This document shows positions 1 to 11,000 of a stretch of 64,000 nt of DNA, piece after piece. This DNA comes from Crambe crambe (Eukaryota; Porifera; Demospongiae; Poecilosclerida; Crambeidae). The translations under genes were made by a program, and so were the position numbers. The stretch covers positions 3,234,139-3,298,138 of the forward strand of contig OZ004596.1 of NCBI GenBank assembly GCA_963924555.1, written 5' to 3'. The notes beneath the pieces were generated by a model. The model saw nothing but the letters and a program-made list of their open reading frames with translations, was not told the DNA's origin and searched no databases. Every line of letters starts with the position of its first letter. Within the stretch, counting starts at the first letter, position 1.

Positions 1-1442
1 TCTTAGCTTGCTGCATACCTCTCTCCTTATGGTAGTGAGCTACACTGCGACTCAACTATCAAAGTTACAAGAAATAGTAATTTCTGCACAATAACCAATA
101 ATATTTATGTTACCTTTCTGGCGGCATTAATTTTCCATCTTTTTTCATTAGAAAAATCAGCAGCCAACCACTGCATCTCTTCTAGGAGATAATCCCAATG
201 TGTCTTGACTTTTGGAGGTTCCTGCACCTTGGGAAGCCGACTAGCAGACCATAAGCCTTCCTTGCGCAACTCAGAAATGGCTTTCATGACTTCAGCCTCA
301 TGCCTGGCACGCATCACAATATCTTCATGTGAACTTTCATACACAGAGCTGAAGGAAGCATGAGCACGAGTTGCAGGTCGAGGAGATGAAGAGGGAAAGG
401 TTAAGCTCCTTGATGGAGATATTGGAGTACTTCCTTTTGGAGGGGTAACATGCAAACTAGGAGACACTGTAGATAGGGGAATCTGTATGGTAATGGCTGA
501 GGGAGTGCTAACACTTTCCACTGATGATGTAGATTTTGTTGTCACCACAATACTGGAAGTTGTACTAACATCTATGCTGTTGCTTTTCAGAAACTGTTCA
601 AGGGAAAGATTTGGCTTTTTTTTCCAAGAAGGGAAGTCCATCAAATTTCCACCACCTTCCAGAAAGAACTTTTCCTTCAGCATGGTTTCATACTTCTGTT
701 TTATCATAGCACCTTTAGCTTTGCGATTCTTCATAATCTTGGACCGAATGGATTTAGGGGTGATTTGGCTTTTAGCGGGAGAAGGCTTTGAATCTACTGA
801 GCAAGCAGGTTGCCTACTAATACCACTGACATTTACAGTGCTAAGCGGTGAAGAAGACGATACAACAGCAGAAGATACTATCAATGGAGGGTGCAAAAAT
901 TGTGAAGGAGAAGAACATGTCAACTCCACAGCATCACTACCTGAAGCTACATTACTGATAGAAGTGGGAACAGGGTAAGGAGGTGGTAAAATTGTTGGAA
1001 CAGATGGTGGACTCTGCAGGGGTGACATGTAGTGTGCTGGGGAACCAGCTGCAGGAGTTGGAAGACGTGTGACTTTTTGTATACTGCTTTGGATGTTAGA
1101 AGCAGGTACATGAATAGGCAGACCAAGAGGTCGATTTATAGGAATAGGAAAAGTAAGGGGAGAGAGTGTCTGAGCAGCAAGAGGTATCACTGGGAGAGAT
1201 GATGGAGCAACTTGTGCAGTAGCAGGAAAAACTCCAGTACTTAATTTCAGTGTAGTGGGTGGCTTCACTTCAGAAGACTCTCTCTTCACTGCAATTATTT
1301 GACTAGTCTGTGAAATAGGATTTGCTGATACACTAGAAGATGCTATCAATGTAGCTGGGTGGGCCTGGCCTTCAATTCGAGACTGCTTTGGTGGAACAGA
1401 TGAAGTTTCAAAGTCACTAGGAAGCGTTCTCTTGGTGGCCAT
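1..1442 (-). CDS. EP400: EP400/Domino-type SWI2/SNF2 remodeller, N-terminal part (partial)
   Basis: Partial CDS with two visible exons, 114-1442 (start at 1442) and 1-55; it continues past the left edge. The 58-nt intron 56-113 has GT..AG ends in phase 0. The first ~420 residues are a Ser/Pro/Thr-rich low-complexity region. A basic block around residues 235-290 (KIMKNRKAKG, FFLEGGGNLMDFPSWKKKPN) resembles a conserved EP400 segment. Near residue 420 an HSA domain begins (THWDYLLEEMQWLAADF, EKRWK) and crosses the intron into exon 2 (RSVAHYHKERG). In EP400, SRCAP and Domino the HSA helix binds actin and Arp4 in the NuA4/TIP60 and SWR1-type complexes that place H2A.Z. The wording HWDYLLEEMQW is closer to EP400 than to SRCAP. 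The ATPase domain would lie outside the window. The first exon is unusually long for this locus. Confidence 0.85.
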
Positions 1443-2339
1443 TCTTTATTTTATCTTCAGCAAGTATTTCAATACACCATGACTATAAGGAGAAGGATAA
1501 GAATAAGCATTATGCCCGTGGCATAACCCTTGCATACACATAACACAACACTCTGTGTGTATAATCTTAGGCACTGCACATTTAATGACTGTGCATTGTC
1601 ATTATAATTTCCACAATGATAATATTCTTCAGTACATCAAGAAAATTATTCTATCACCTGCAAAAGCTAAATGAACCATCCACACTGCATTAAGCATACA
1701 GTACATGCAAACATTTAAAAGTGTTAGATTGTCACCTACTTGTGTCTCAAACTTCGAAAATTCGCCATCTCGGAGATCAAGTGAGTAACACACACACTGA
1801 CAAATATAAAATTAAAAAAACGACTACTGTAACCCTCTTGCGCATGCATGGAGGATTAATAACAACAGTTCAGAGTGGCTAGATATAGCTTAAGTATATA
1901 TGGTTTCTAAGTTAACCATCAACTCTACTCCATAATGTCTAGCTTGTTCATTCAGCATATGGGCAGAACATAATCTTAGTTAGATCTTGACAGAAATACA
2001 GTAGGGCTAGCTATGTACAGTCTAGTAATTCATTTTCTTCGGAAGAGCATTGGTACAGCAAGATTTTATTTCGAATCGCATTCCATACTGTTGAGCTAAC
2101 TAGCAGTCTGTACTAAGATAAACTGCTTGGAGAACTGCACAAATATTATGATCAAGCATGCAGGTAAGACAGTAGCAGCTAGCTAATCCATAAAGCCGTA
2201 GACTTCTTACTAAAGATACTCCAGCTTATGCTGTTGCTCTAATCAACTCACCATTGTAGTGTAGCCTAGATTGAGTAAGTAATGGTCGGCAGCATAGAGT
2301 GTGCATTATATGGAGAATAGGCTATAGTATCAGAGAGTA

Positions 2340-3110
2340 CGATAGTACTCTCTAAGTAGGGATGGCACGGATGCCCCATTGGAGTAGTACTCAATATTTT
2401 CTTTCATAACTCCAGAATACTTACCTCCTGCAATCAGCAACTCCTAATTGAAGACAGAACACCATTTTATAGCGACTTCAAAAATCGCTGGTCATTCGTC
2501 GTTGTCGTCATCATCATCATCAAATGACTTATTTCAGAAATGGTTCATTCAAATGCTATAATTCTTATACCAATCTACTCAGAAATGACTGCACTATAAT
2601 CCTTTATCCTTAACTCGACATATTCAAAAATAGCACGTCATTTTAGCTTTCAACCTACAACGAGGCAGACATTTTTATGCCCCACCCCATACACGTGATT
2701 CTTGGACCTTGACCTCGTAACTGACTAGCGAATCTGTCATTAATCTCTTGATGTTGGTCTCACGATCCTCAGAGCGTAAACCCTAGGCACTAGTCTGGTT
2801 ATAAGCCTTGATGCAACAGTATATCAGCAAAGGCCATATACAAAATTAGGTCAATGGCAATCTTATTATTATAAACTGTATAGATACTTTCAAATCAGAT
2901 TCATTTTGGCTCATACAATATTATGATGAAACCTCCAATGAACTACATAGCTACAATACGTGAACTTCGACTTTTGATAGCAAGATCACAGCATCCAGTT
3001 AAAATAATAGTGCATTACATCAAGATGAATAAGTAAAGGAAAAAATATTTATTCTAAGAGAAGTAGGGATGGCTGTGTGCAGTTCAACAACAAGAGAGTG
3101 AACTGCAGTC
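2340..3110. repeat. Internally deleted copy of a dispersed repeat
   Basis: Segments 2560-2810 and 2840-3000 match, as reverse complement, 14540-14760 and 12900-13080 in a RAB3GAP2 intron. In that longer copy the two blocks are separated by about 1.45 kb that is missing here. The right end (about 3046-3110) is one arm of the foldback MITE that is complete at 12610-12875. A further block, 2350-2450, matches 24345-24465 in the ELAC1 intron. No coding capacity was recognised. Confidence 0.65.
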
Positions 3111-3420
3111 AAGTAAAATAGAATCGTGCCATTCTTTCTGGAATATTTTCCCAAAAATCCACTCAATTTAAACACTCGAGAGTATCATCTAGACATCATT
3201 GAGACTGAAGTCGAAGTGTGGAAAACACCACTGGCTCCGGAATAGTTGTAGAGACAGAGTGTGCATTATATGGAGTATAGGCTATAGTGTATTACGGAGC
3301 TAGAATTGTGCCCTTCTTTCTGGAATACAAAAAATCTGCTCAATTTAAACACTCGAGTCGTCTAGACATGTTTGAGACTGAAGTTGTAGTGTGGAAAGCG
3401 CCGCTGGCTCTGGAACAGAC
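3110..3420. repeat. Imperfect tandem duplication of ~160 bp
   Basis: The block starting near 3120 (with TTTCTGGAATA, CTCAATTTAAACACTCGAG, TCTAGACAT) recurs at about 3292-3412. A diverged third copy lies at about 30250-30400, together with the flanking phrase GTGTGCATTATAT, which also occurs at 2300 and 3250. This is a dispersed repeat of unknown class. Confidence 0.6.
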
Positions 3421-4452
3421 AGACAGACAGACAAACTGACTACTATAACCCTTGTGCATGTGTAATGAAAAGCACTTGGTGAGGCGCTAAGTACACTGTC
3501 TACATTTTCATTCTGCATTCCACACTTATTATTAAGGGTTGTGCAGTATTTAGATCAAAGCTAGCTGCTTCCTTTCTTTCTTTCTAGAGTAATTAAACAC
3601 TGGAGAATATCATCTACACATTGTTGAGTTGACCTTGCCCAAAGCGTAGCAATACTGGACTTCAGCCCACGTCGTAGATGAGTCGCGTCCACTGATCCTA
3701 CTGATTCTGCCTTGACCACTTCTGGCAAGTCAGCCTTTGTAGTGGCCTCTCATCCCGCTTCCAACTCAGTAGGCTGAGTAGTCATTAAACGGAAAAAAGA
3801 AAAGAAAATTGCACTGCAAGAATTTCCCGGCTTTGTGGTTTCTTTTTCTCAGGGCAGGCCATGCGCCATTGTATGTGCATGGTAGTAGCACCAATTTGTC
3901 ATGGTGACGTAATGCGTTTCCTTGGACACATCCATGTTATTGGTTTCTATGATATTTCGTGTACTGGGCCCTTCCACAAGAAGGAGGGCCTGGCCAAGGC
4001 TATCTTATACCACTACACACACACACAGAGTGAACTTTGCACTTTAATGGGTGGGACGACCCCACCCATTAATAAAACTCAGACTTCTATAACTATATTA
4101 CTAATAAGACAATTTCAAAGATTGAATACACATTTTAAATATATTCATTCATACTCTAACCTTGCAACAGTTTGGAGGCTACTGATTTGATTCAAGATGT
4201 TCCTATGATTTTCTCCACGGACGATGGCTTTCCCTCTTTTTTACTGCCGAAATACACTTTATCTTCGCGAACTGTACTTGAAATGACTACTATACGGCCT
4301 TCTAAAGTTATTTTATAAACAAAATCCGACTAAACCCCTCGCACATCAAGCCGGTTAACCGCCATTTTGATCACGGTGCATTCCATTTAACGCACATCAC
4401 TTTTACCGTATAGTTTATTTATGGGTACCGGGTGTAATATTGAAATGTTAAA

Positions 4453-7400
4453 ATGGAGAGGGTGTCTAATGAGGGTGATGTTGAAAGGTTCCTAACTACC
4501 TTACTAGAAAAAATATGTAAGTATCTTTTTTTTCTTTTCTGATCATAATATTATGTAGTACGAAAAATTACTATCATTATGTAAATTTTGCAGCATCAGA
4601 TTATGAACCCACAAATAGTTCTGAACTCTGTACGAATTTAATTGCTTGCCTGACTCTAAAACCTGAGTTTGCTTCTATGATAGGAGAAATACTTGCTGCA
4701 CTTGGTGGTGAAGGTATTGCATTATTCCATAATTACAGTGTCATAGCACATTAGAATCATTGTGTTTTTAAAAAAATTGTGTCCTGGCCTAATGAGTCAA
4801 CTTGATCCCTTTATAGCTATGGACAAAACCAAGAAACTGCATAGCCAGAGTCATCACTATTTTAATATATTCTTGTATTTTATAATGGCTCAATAATTTA
4901 TTTCTAATGCTCAAAGATTGCTTAATGTGTGCCATTATTGAATCCATGCATTGACTGTGTTATTCTATATTTAGAATTATTTCGTGATGAAGCTAGGAGA
5001 AGCAATGTACTTCATGGCTTAGTACCATTTTTGTCTTCTCCAGAAATTTCTATTCGACTTCAAATACTCAGAGCTGTTGGAAACTTGTGTATTGATAATG
5101 GTGAGTAGAATATTCAGCATATACCTTGTAAACCATTTGAAATCACAAGTTATTATGTAGAGCAAGTTATTATGTAGAGCAGGTAGACAGATAAATATAT
5201 GGACTGACTGACTCACTGACTGACTCACTGACTCACTGAACTGTGCAGTGGATACTTTGTGATGGCTAGAATATCAAATTTTATCTTGCTATGCTAGATC
5301 AAAATCGAGAAAGTGTTTTAGCACTCGGTGGAATTAGGACTTTGACTGAGCAAATTTCTTTATGTTCCAAACTCTCCAGTGAGGAAAGCAAAAATGACAG
5401 ATACAAGTGTGTAGTCTGTGGTTGTGCCCTGAACTTGGCTATTGATAATGGTAAGTAGTGTGATCATAGCTGCTACTCTATAGGCAAAAAATTATTTTTT
5501 TAATCTGTAGAAAGTAGCTCAAATAACTGGCCAATTTCTTGTATGGCATTATAATATTCAGTACACTGTACTGAGTCTGATCCTTTGCATTTTTCCTGTA
5601 TAATTGGTATTGGTTCATCAGTTAGTGTTTGCTTCAGTTTTAATGTTTATCTGCTTTTTTTTGACTTGGTATGTAAAGAAATAAAGCAGAGTGTAATATT
5701 TTCAGAAAAAGTGACACAGGAATTTCTCTGTCAGGGATCACTTGATAAGGTTTTGGAAATCCTCAACATTCCAAACCAGAACATGACTGTGACTACATAT
5801 GCTTTGCAACTTCTGATACTTCTTATTCAGAATGGTATATTGAACACTCTGATCTGCAATATATTATGATTTATTTTTAAATTCTTAGTGGACTCAGCCA
5901 CTCTGAAAAACTCCAAGATTAAAGACATTGTTCTTTTCTTGTTATCACAAGACAGCGGAGAAACCCCTCAGTTGAAATTAGTACTGGAACTGATCAAAAC
6001 AATAATTGATAAGGGTGCGTTGACAGTTGTAAACCACTAAGAATATGTGTGAACTTAATTTTATGAGCAGAAGATACAGATATTACACTGGACCTGATGA
6101 GTAGTGATTTGGTTCAGCAGTTAATGCTTATCGATGAAACTGAGTTGCAGCAACAGGCAATGGATCTTGTTGTCTTATTTCTTAGAGAAGGTTGTGTTAT
6201 TATGTATTGCTTAGACCATTAATTTATTTCATATCAGATAGGTGCATGGAAGTATTATTTGAAGATGGAAATCTTTTGCGAATTGCAAAGGAATGGTTAA
6301 CTGACTCATCATCACAGTTACGTATGGCCAATGCTTCATTAATAATTGCTAATATGGCAAGATCAGGTAAATATTAGTAATAAAAGGATTAGATTCATAA
6401 CGATTTCTGTCCGTGCATAGATTCCAATTGTGTAACTCTGGTGCAGAATGGAGTAGTTCCACTATTAATAGCAGTAATAAAAGTTGAGGAAGCTGAATCA
6501 GTGAGTTTTGTACATACACTTGCACCAGTCACCACATCATTCGTCGACATACATTAATTTTTTTATGTAATTCAGATGTCCGGTAAACTACATCATGCTG
6601 CACTGAGTGCTTTAAGAAACCTCTCCTTGCCTAGTAAGTATACCTGTTAGATGAAGCATAGTAAAATATAGTATTTCTAGGTGAACATAAGGAGATATTT
6701 CTTTCTATGGGAGTTGTTGATGCTGCTATCAGTGCACTCAAGATTTCTACCATGGCACATGTTCATTTTAAAGCTCTGGGCATTTTGAGACTTCTTGTAG
6801 AAAAACAAGGTTATCTTGGATCAATTTGTATTATAGAGCACTGGGGTATTAATTTTCCTCTATATAGCTTCAACTTGCTCATGTGTTATTACTGAAGCTT
6901 TGGAAAGAATGAGTGAAGTGTGTGAAGCTACTAGTATTCCTCATGTTCACATTGAAACAGGGCGGTTGCTATCTGCTATAGTGAAATATTGTCAAGATGA
7001 GAGTAAGGACACAATGCATGAATGCACCATCTTAAAACAATAATTATTATAAGGCATACTAAAAGGGGATCTATTCATTATGATTACCATTCATGGAAGG
7101 TATAATTGTGGAGATAGTGAAGAAAACAGGGATGAAGTGGATTTACTTTCTTCTGGAGGCTGAGCAATTTCAACTAATGAGTGAAGGGCTATTGGCGATG
7201 AATATCATTGCAATGCTTCAAAATGGTGAAACCCTTTCTATTTTAAATCAACTGATCACACCATTTTTGTTTAAATTACAGAAGAAGTATTGTGTATCTT
7301 GTATAGTGAAATTGAATCCTCAATTATTAGTCGTTTATCCTCCATTTTGACTTCATCATTCCCTTTGAACCTCATCCATAACACGTTGGTTTTGCTAGCA

Positions 7401-7593
7401 ACATTTCTTTCCCAAGGGTCAAGTAAGCCCAATGACTATTACCTGTGCCCTCATAATGTCTTTTGCTATAACAGGAATAAAGGACTTGTTGACTAACAGT
7501 TCTGAGTTGAAAACAGCTATAAGTAGATATAAATCAGATAGCAATGAAGAGATTCAAGTGAAGGCAAAAGAAGTTTTGGAGTACTTCTTATGA
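4453..7593 (+). CDS. RAP1GDS1: Rap1 GTPase-GDP dissociation stimulator 1 (SmgGDS)
   Basis: Fifteen exons: 4453-4516, 4594-4713, 4975-5100, 5298-5450, 5706-5834, 5889-6014, 6071-6190, 6238-6366, 6421-6500, 6576-6633, 6681-6809, 6868-7002, 7100-7225, 7282-7422, 7475-7593. All phases join, giving 584 residues (human about 607). The product is an armadillo-repeat solenoid; diagnostic stretches are RAVGNLCIDN, ALSALRNLSLP and HFKALGILRLLVE. SmgGDS binds prenylated or pre-prenylated small GTPases with a polybasic tail (Rap1, RhoA, Rac1, Ras) in the cytosol and promotes their release and trafficking. Nearly all introns follow phase 1, so most exons correspond to one helical repeat. The weakest boundary is the acceptor at 7099, which has a poor pyrimidine tract. 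An AATAAA lies at 7648-7653. Confidence 0.9.
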
Positions 7594-7631
7594 ATAGTAT
7601 GTGTTTTTATAGTGTAATAATGTCTTGTGTC

Positions 7632-7653
7632 TTTATTATGAATTATTAATAAA
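7632..7653. terminator. Overlapping polyadenylation signals of convergent genes
   Basis: The plus-strand AATAAA at 7648-7653 serves RAP1GDS1 (stop 7593). The plus sequence TTTATT at 7632-7637 reads AATAAA on the minus strand and serves the ZNHIT3-like gene (stop 7661). The two stop codons are only 67 bp apart, so each signal lies in or beyond the other gene's 3' UTR. Confidence 0.6.
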
Positions 7654-7660
7654 TGGTTGT

Positions 7661-8004
7661 TTACTTATGAATGTCGATGGGATTTCTGACTACTGCCAGG
7701 CATTTATCAGCAAACTCTCTGAAGACTGGTATGGACATTGCCTTATTCAGTGATATTTGTTGGTTTGATGATTCATCGATATCTTGAATCATCTTTCGTA
7801 AGTGCTCATTCCTGAGCATTGCATGAATTTCTTCAGATGAATCTGCAGGGGGAACACAATTTTTTGATACTATGCTTCAATCTTTAACATAGGCTAGGGG
7901 GAAGGAAGATGCCCCAGATCCCTTTCGAATTCTTTTTCTGTCATTCATAACTCACTTAAAAGACGGAGAGTCTGGATACTCACTTTATCTTCTTCTGGAT
8001 CCAT
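7661..8004 (-). CDS. ZNHIT3-like protein lacking the HIT zinc finger
   Basis: Two exons, 7956-8004 (start 8004) and 7661-7842, phase 1, 76 residues. The product reads MDPEEDKVSIQTLRLL followed by ..EEIHAMLRNEHLRKMI.. and ..PVFREFADKCLAVV.., which aligns with the C-terminal half of ZNHIT3 (TRIP3). In ZNHIT3 that half binds NUFIP1 during box C/D snoRNP assembly. The N-terminal Cys-rich HIT finger is absent. Two in-frame TAG codons lie just upstream of the ATG, and the divergent RAB3GAP2 start codon is only 83 bp away. An upstream finger exon could exist only inside RAB3GAP2 on the opposite strand, joining an AG just before the ATG. The family is fairly sure; completeness of the protein is not. 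Confidence 0.65.
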
Positions 8005-8087
8005 TTTCTAGATCTAGATATATGCATGGCCGGTCGGTTGGGCTGACGACCATTTACTGCTGACGACCATCTCCATTCCAAATCAAA
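8005..8087. promoter_or_regulatory. Bidirectional promoter, ZNHIT3-like / RAB3GAP2
   Basis: Only 83 bp separate the two divergent start codons. The interval contains the direct repeat CTGACGACCAT (8043 and 8061 area). No TATA box is evident. Confidence 0.5.
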
Positions 8088-11000
8088 ATGGAGGCAGAGC
8101 TTGTGACAGTAGGTACAACTCAGAAGGGATTGATATCTTCAGTTCTGTCTTACGAATACATCCGATTTGATAGGAGTAATGAGAATGAGAATGATGAGGT
8201 ATAGTTGTCTTATTGTATCCCTCTATTTAGGTGCATACTGTATACTGTATATACAAAATTCATTTTCTCCAAAGGTAACACAGAGTGAAAATGAAGTCCT
8301 AGTTTCCCTTTGCCCAAGTGGAAGAGTCTTGGCTATTGTTACACGATCCTGTAAAGCTCAGTTCTTGGTGCATGAAGGTAAAGATCAAGAGGCACTAGCC
8401 TAGGGTCTAGCCTAGGGTTCCGTTGTTATATTATCTTCTTCATCATCATCTTTTTCTTCTTCTTCTTCTATTTCATTTTGTTCTACATAGCTCTCTGTGA
8501 TCTAAATTGGCCTTTATGGTTATAAACTTACTGTGTTTTGAGGTTGATGCATCACTGATTTACAATGTTTGCTATCTCTATGCAATTTGCACACCTCGGT
8601 GCATAAGGAGTGGTGTAGTTATATTCCAGTGTGTATTTTTTTGTTTGTTTTTTTTTTGGTTGTTTTTTTGTTTTGTTTTTGATTTATTTTTTATTACATC
8701 ATCAGAGGAAGAGCAATCTCTTGTGATGTATCACAACACTTTTCAAGGAGTGCTTGATGTACCGAGAGATTTGATGAACCCTAAACCAAGGTTTGCATAA
8801 TTCTCTTCTTATTGTCATAATTATGTCATGCTAACTGCAGATTTGTTGCTACTGCACTTACTATTTTCCCCATAGAGTTCAGTAGGTATGCATGTATACC
8901 TGAAAATTTCCAACCCTTAAGTTATGTACGTACTTAATTAGAAATGAAAAGGTGCAGAAAGCAAGTGTAATTACGATAGGATTCTCTGATGGCTGTGTTC
9001 GGGGATATTCCAAATCCGGTCAAACTATATTTTCCCAATTATTCCATAATGATGCTGTGGCTAAAATCTCCTTCATGAATAATACCTCGTTCTCACTCAA
9101 AAAACACTCAAATCAGGTATGTACATAGCAGTAACTAGTATCAAATTCTTTGACTTTGTAATAAAACTGCTCCCTAAGGTGCAATGACCTCTCTGATTTT
9201 GTGTCCTGTTGCAATATAGATGTACGATGAGTAAACATAACGCTTGAGGGCCACTTTAATTCATTTTCCATAGTATCTTTGTGCTGTATTGATCTTTTGT
9301 ATAGGAGGCACTTGTTATTCTCTACTGTGGCATATTGTGTATAGTGGAAGGGTGGAGTGTGGTGGAAGTCATTCAGAGCAATGTGGCAAAAATGAACAAA
9401 GGTGTACTTCTATAATAACTACATAGACCCTTCAGATTTTTAGAAAAAGCAATAGTATGATCTGATGATTGTTACAGGCATTGGATGGAATGAGTATGAT
9501 GATGATATCCCTCAACTGGTCTATAGGAAGTATCATCTCAAAGAACAGACTATGTTCAATGATGTTGCATTATTAGGTGAGCCTTTCCTACTGTATGTAC
9601 AAGTTATTTCTTACACGATGGGGGGCCATGGAAGTCAAAAGCTATACTCTGGGGTTGACCCTTACGTAGTACCTAAAAATTATTTCAAGCAGTCAATTCA
9701 TGATCAGCATTAAAAGTGCATGTGTATACTTTTGATAGAATATTTGGGGGTTATAATTTGACTCCATCGAATGCTCAAATATTATTCAGTGACACTACAG
9801 GTCTAGGGCTAGGCTAGGGGCTAGGCTAGGGGCTAGGGTTGTGTCCCTCTAAGATGTAATTGTACCAGGATTGCAGAAGATTTGACCCTCCAGCTGAATG
9901 ACTGTACTTGGTGGAGTCCAGATTCCATAGTGTTCGTAATTTTGATTTTTGCTAATTCTTTCCCATGTGCATGTACATGTAAGTCAATTGTTACATGGAA
10001 TATTCTCTTTAAAGCACACCTATCCAGTGAATTTTCAAGCTCCACGGAATATAATTCATATTTCTTTTGTAGCACACTCTACATGTTCTAACTACGACTA
10101 TCTCTGTGAAGCCAGTAGTGTGACTGGGTTTGAGGCATCCATAAGGTCTACCCCTAAATCTGAGGCCAGGGTGATTACTGTTGGCAAACACCCCATGGTT
10201 GCACTTTATAAAATCTCCAAGGTGACTACTATAACTGTAATGGGATAATTTTCTATTCATGATCCAGGAGGAGGGGGGTCATGGCAGTTGTATCAATGTC
10301 AGTGCATATATTCCATAGGATGCTGGGCAAGTGAATGTGTCTGAGGTGATGCATGCTGTTGCTTCAAAAATGAAAAGTGCAGTACTGGGCAAGATATCAC
10401 AGGCTGGGTATGTAGGCACTTGCCCAACAGTCTAACATGGCACTAACATACTGTGTGTATTTATAGGGGCTGGTTGGGGTGGGGGAGTCAGCAGCAACAA
10501 ACTGTCAGTAAGCCAAAAACAGTCGATGAGAAAATACACCACTCAGTAGACTTGCCGATGGATTCCAATATTCCTGATGATCGTCGCTCTATATTATCCA
10601 TCACAATATCACCCTTAGGTAAAGAACTTAGAGATCAACTTCCAATATGGTGCCCACCACCATAGGTAGTCAAGGTTCGCAGAAGTGGTCGTTGTAGTAA
10701 TCTGTTCATCATGATTTTAGCAGTAGCATTACAAATATGATTTTCACTCTTAGGGAACTTGGCAGTGTTGGTTGACTGCTTTGGAAGAGTCCTTTTATTG
10801 GAATGTGAAACTTTGACAATTAGAAGGATGTGGAAAGGTACACTCACTGTTTGTAAATCTATATCATGATTATGCTTGTGCTTTGTGTAAAGGATACCGT
10901 GAAGCTCAATGTGGTTGGTTACTTGCAAGTGAGGAGTCTACTAAGAGCAAACGTCCAAGATTAAAAGGAGCACATCCCCAAAAAGGGACAAATAAGATGT

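Larger units (their letters stand above)
1443..4452. other. Intergenic region, repeats, no gene seen
   Basis: This 3-kb stretch lies between the divergent EP400-like and RAP1GDS1 genes. It holds fragments of dispersed repeats that recur elsewhere in the window (2340-3110 and 3110-3420 are listed separately) and a short (CAGA)n run near 3415-3435. A small perfect hairpin, GGGTGGG/CCCACCC, lies at about 4047-4072. A 109-codon open frame at 3861-4190 has no recognisable protein features and I do not regard it as a gene. The RAP1GDS1 promoter should lie in the last few hundred bases. Confidence 0.6.

Noticed and set aside
487-978. 163-codon plus-strand frame
   Set aside because: Exact antisense shadow of the EP400-like exon.
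3861-4190. 109-codon plus-strand frame
   Set aside because: No homology, lies in repeat-bearing intergenic DNA and contains a simple hairpin.
9795-9840. Interstitial telomere repeat (CTAGGG-rich)
   Set aside because: The unit is GGCTAGGGGCTA-like, not TTAGGG, and only three copies long.
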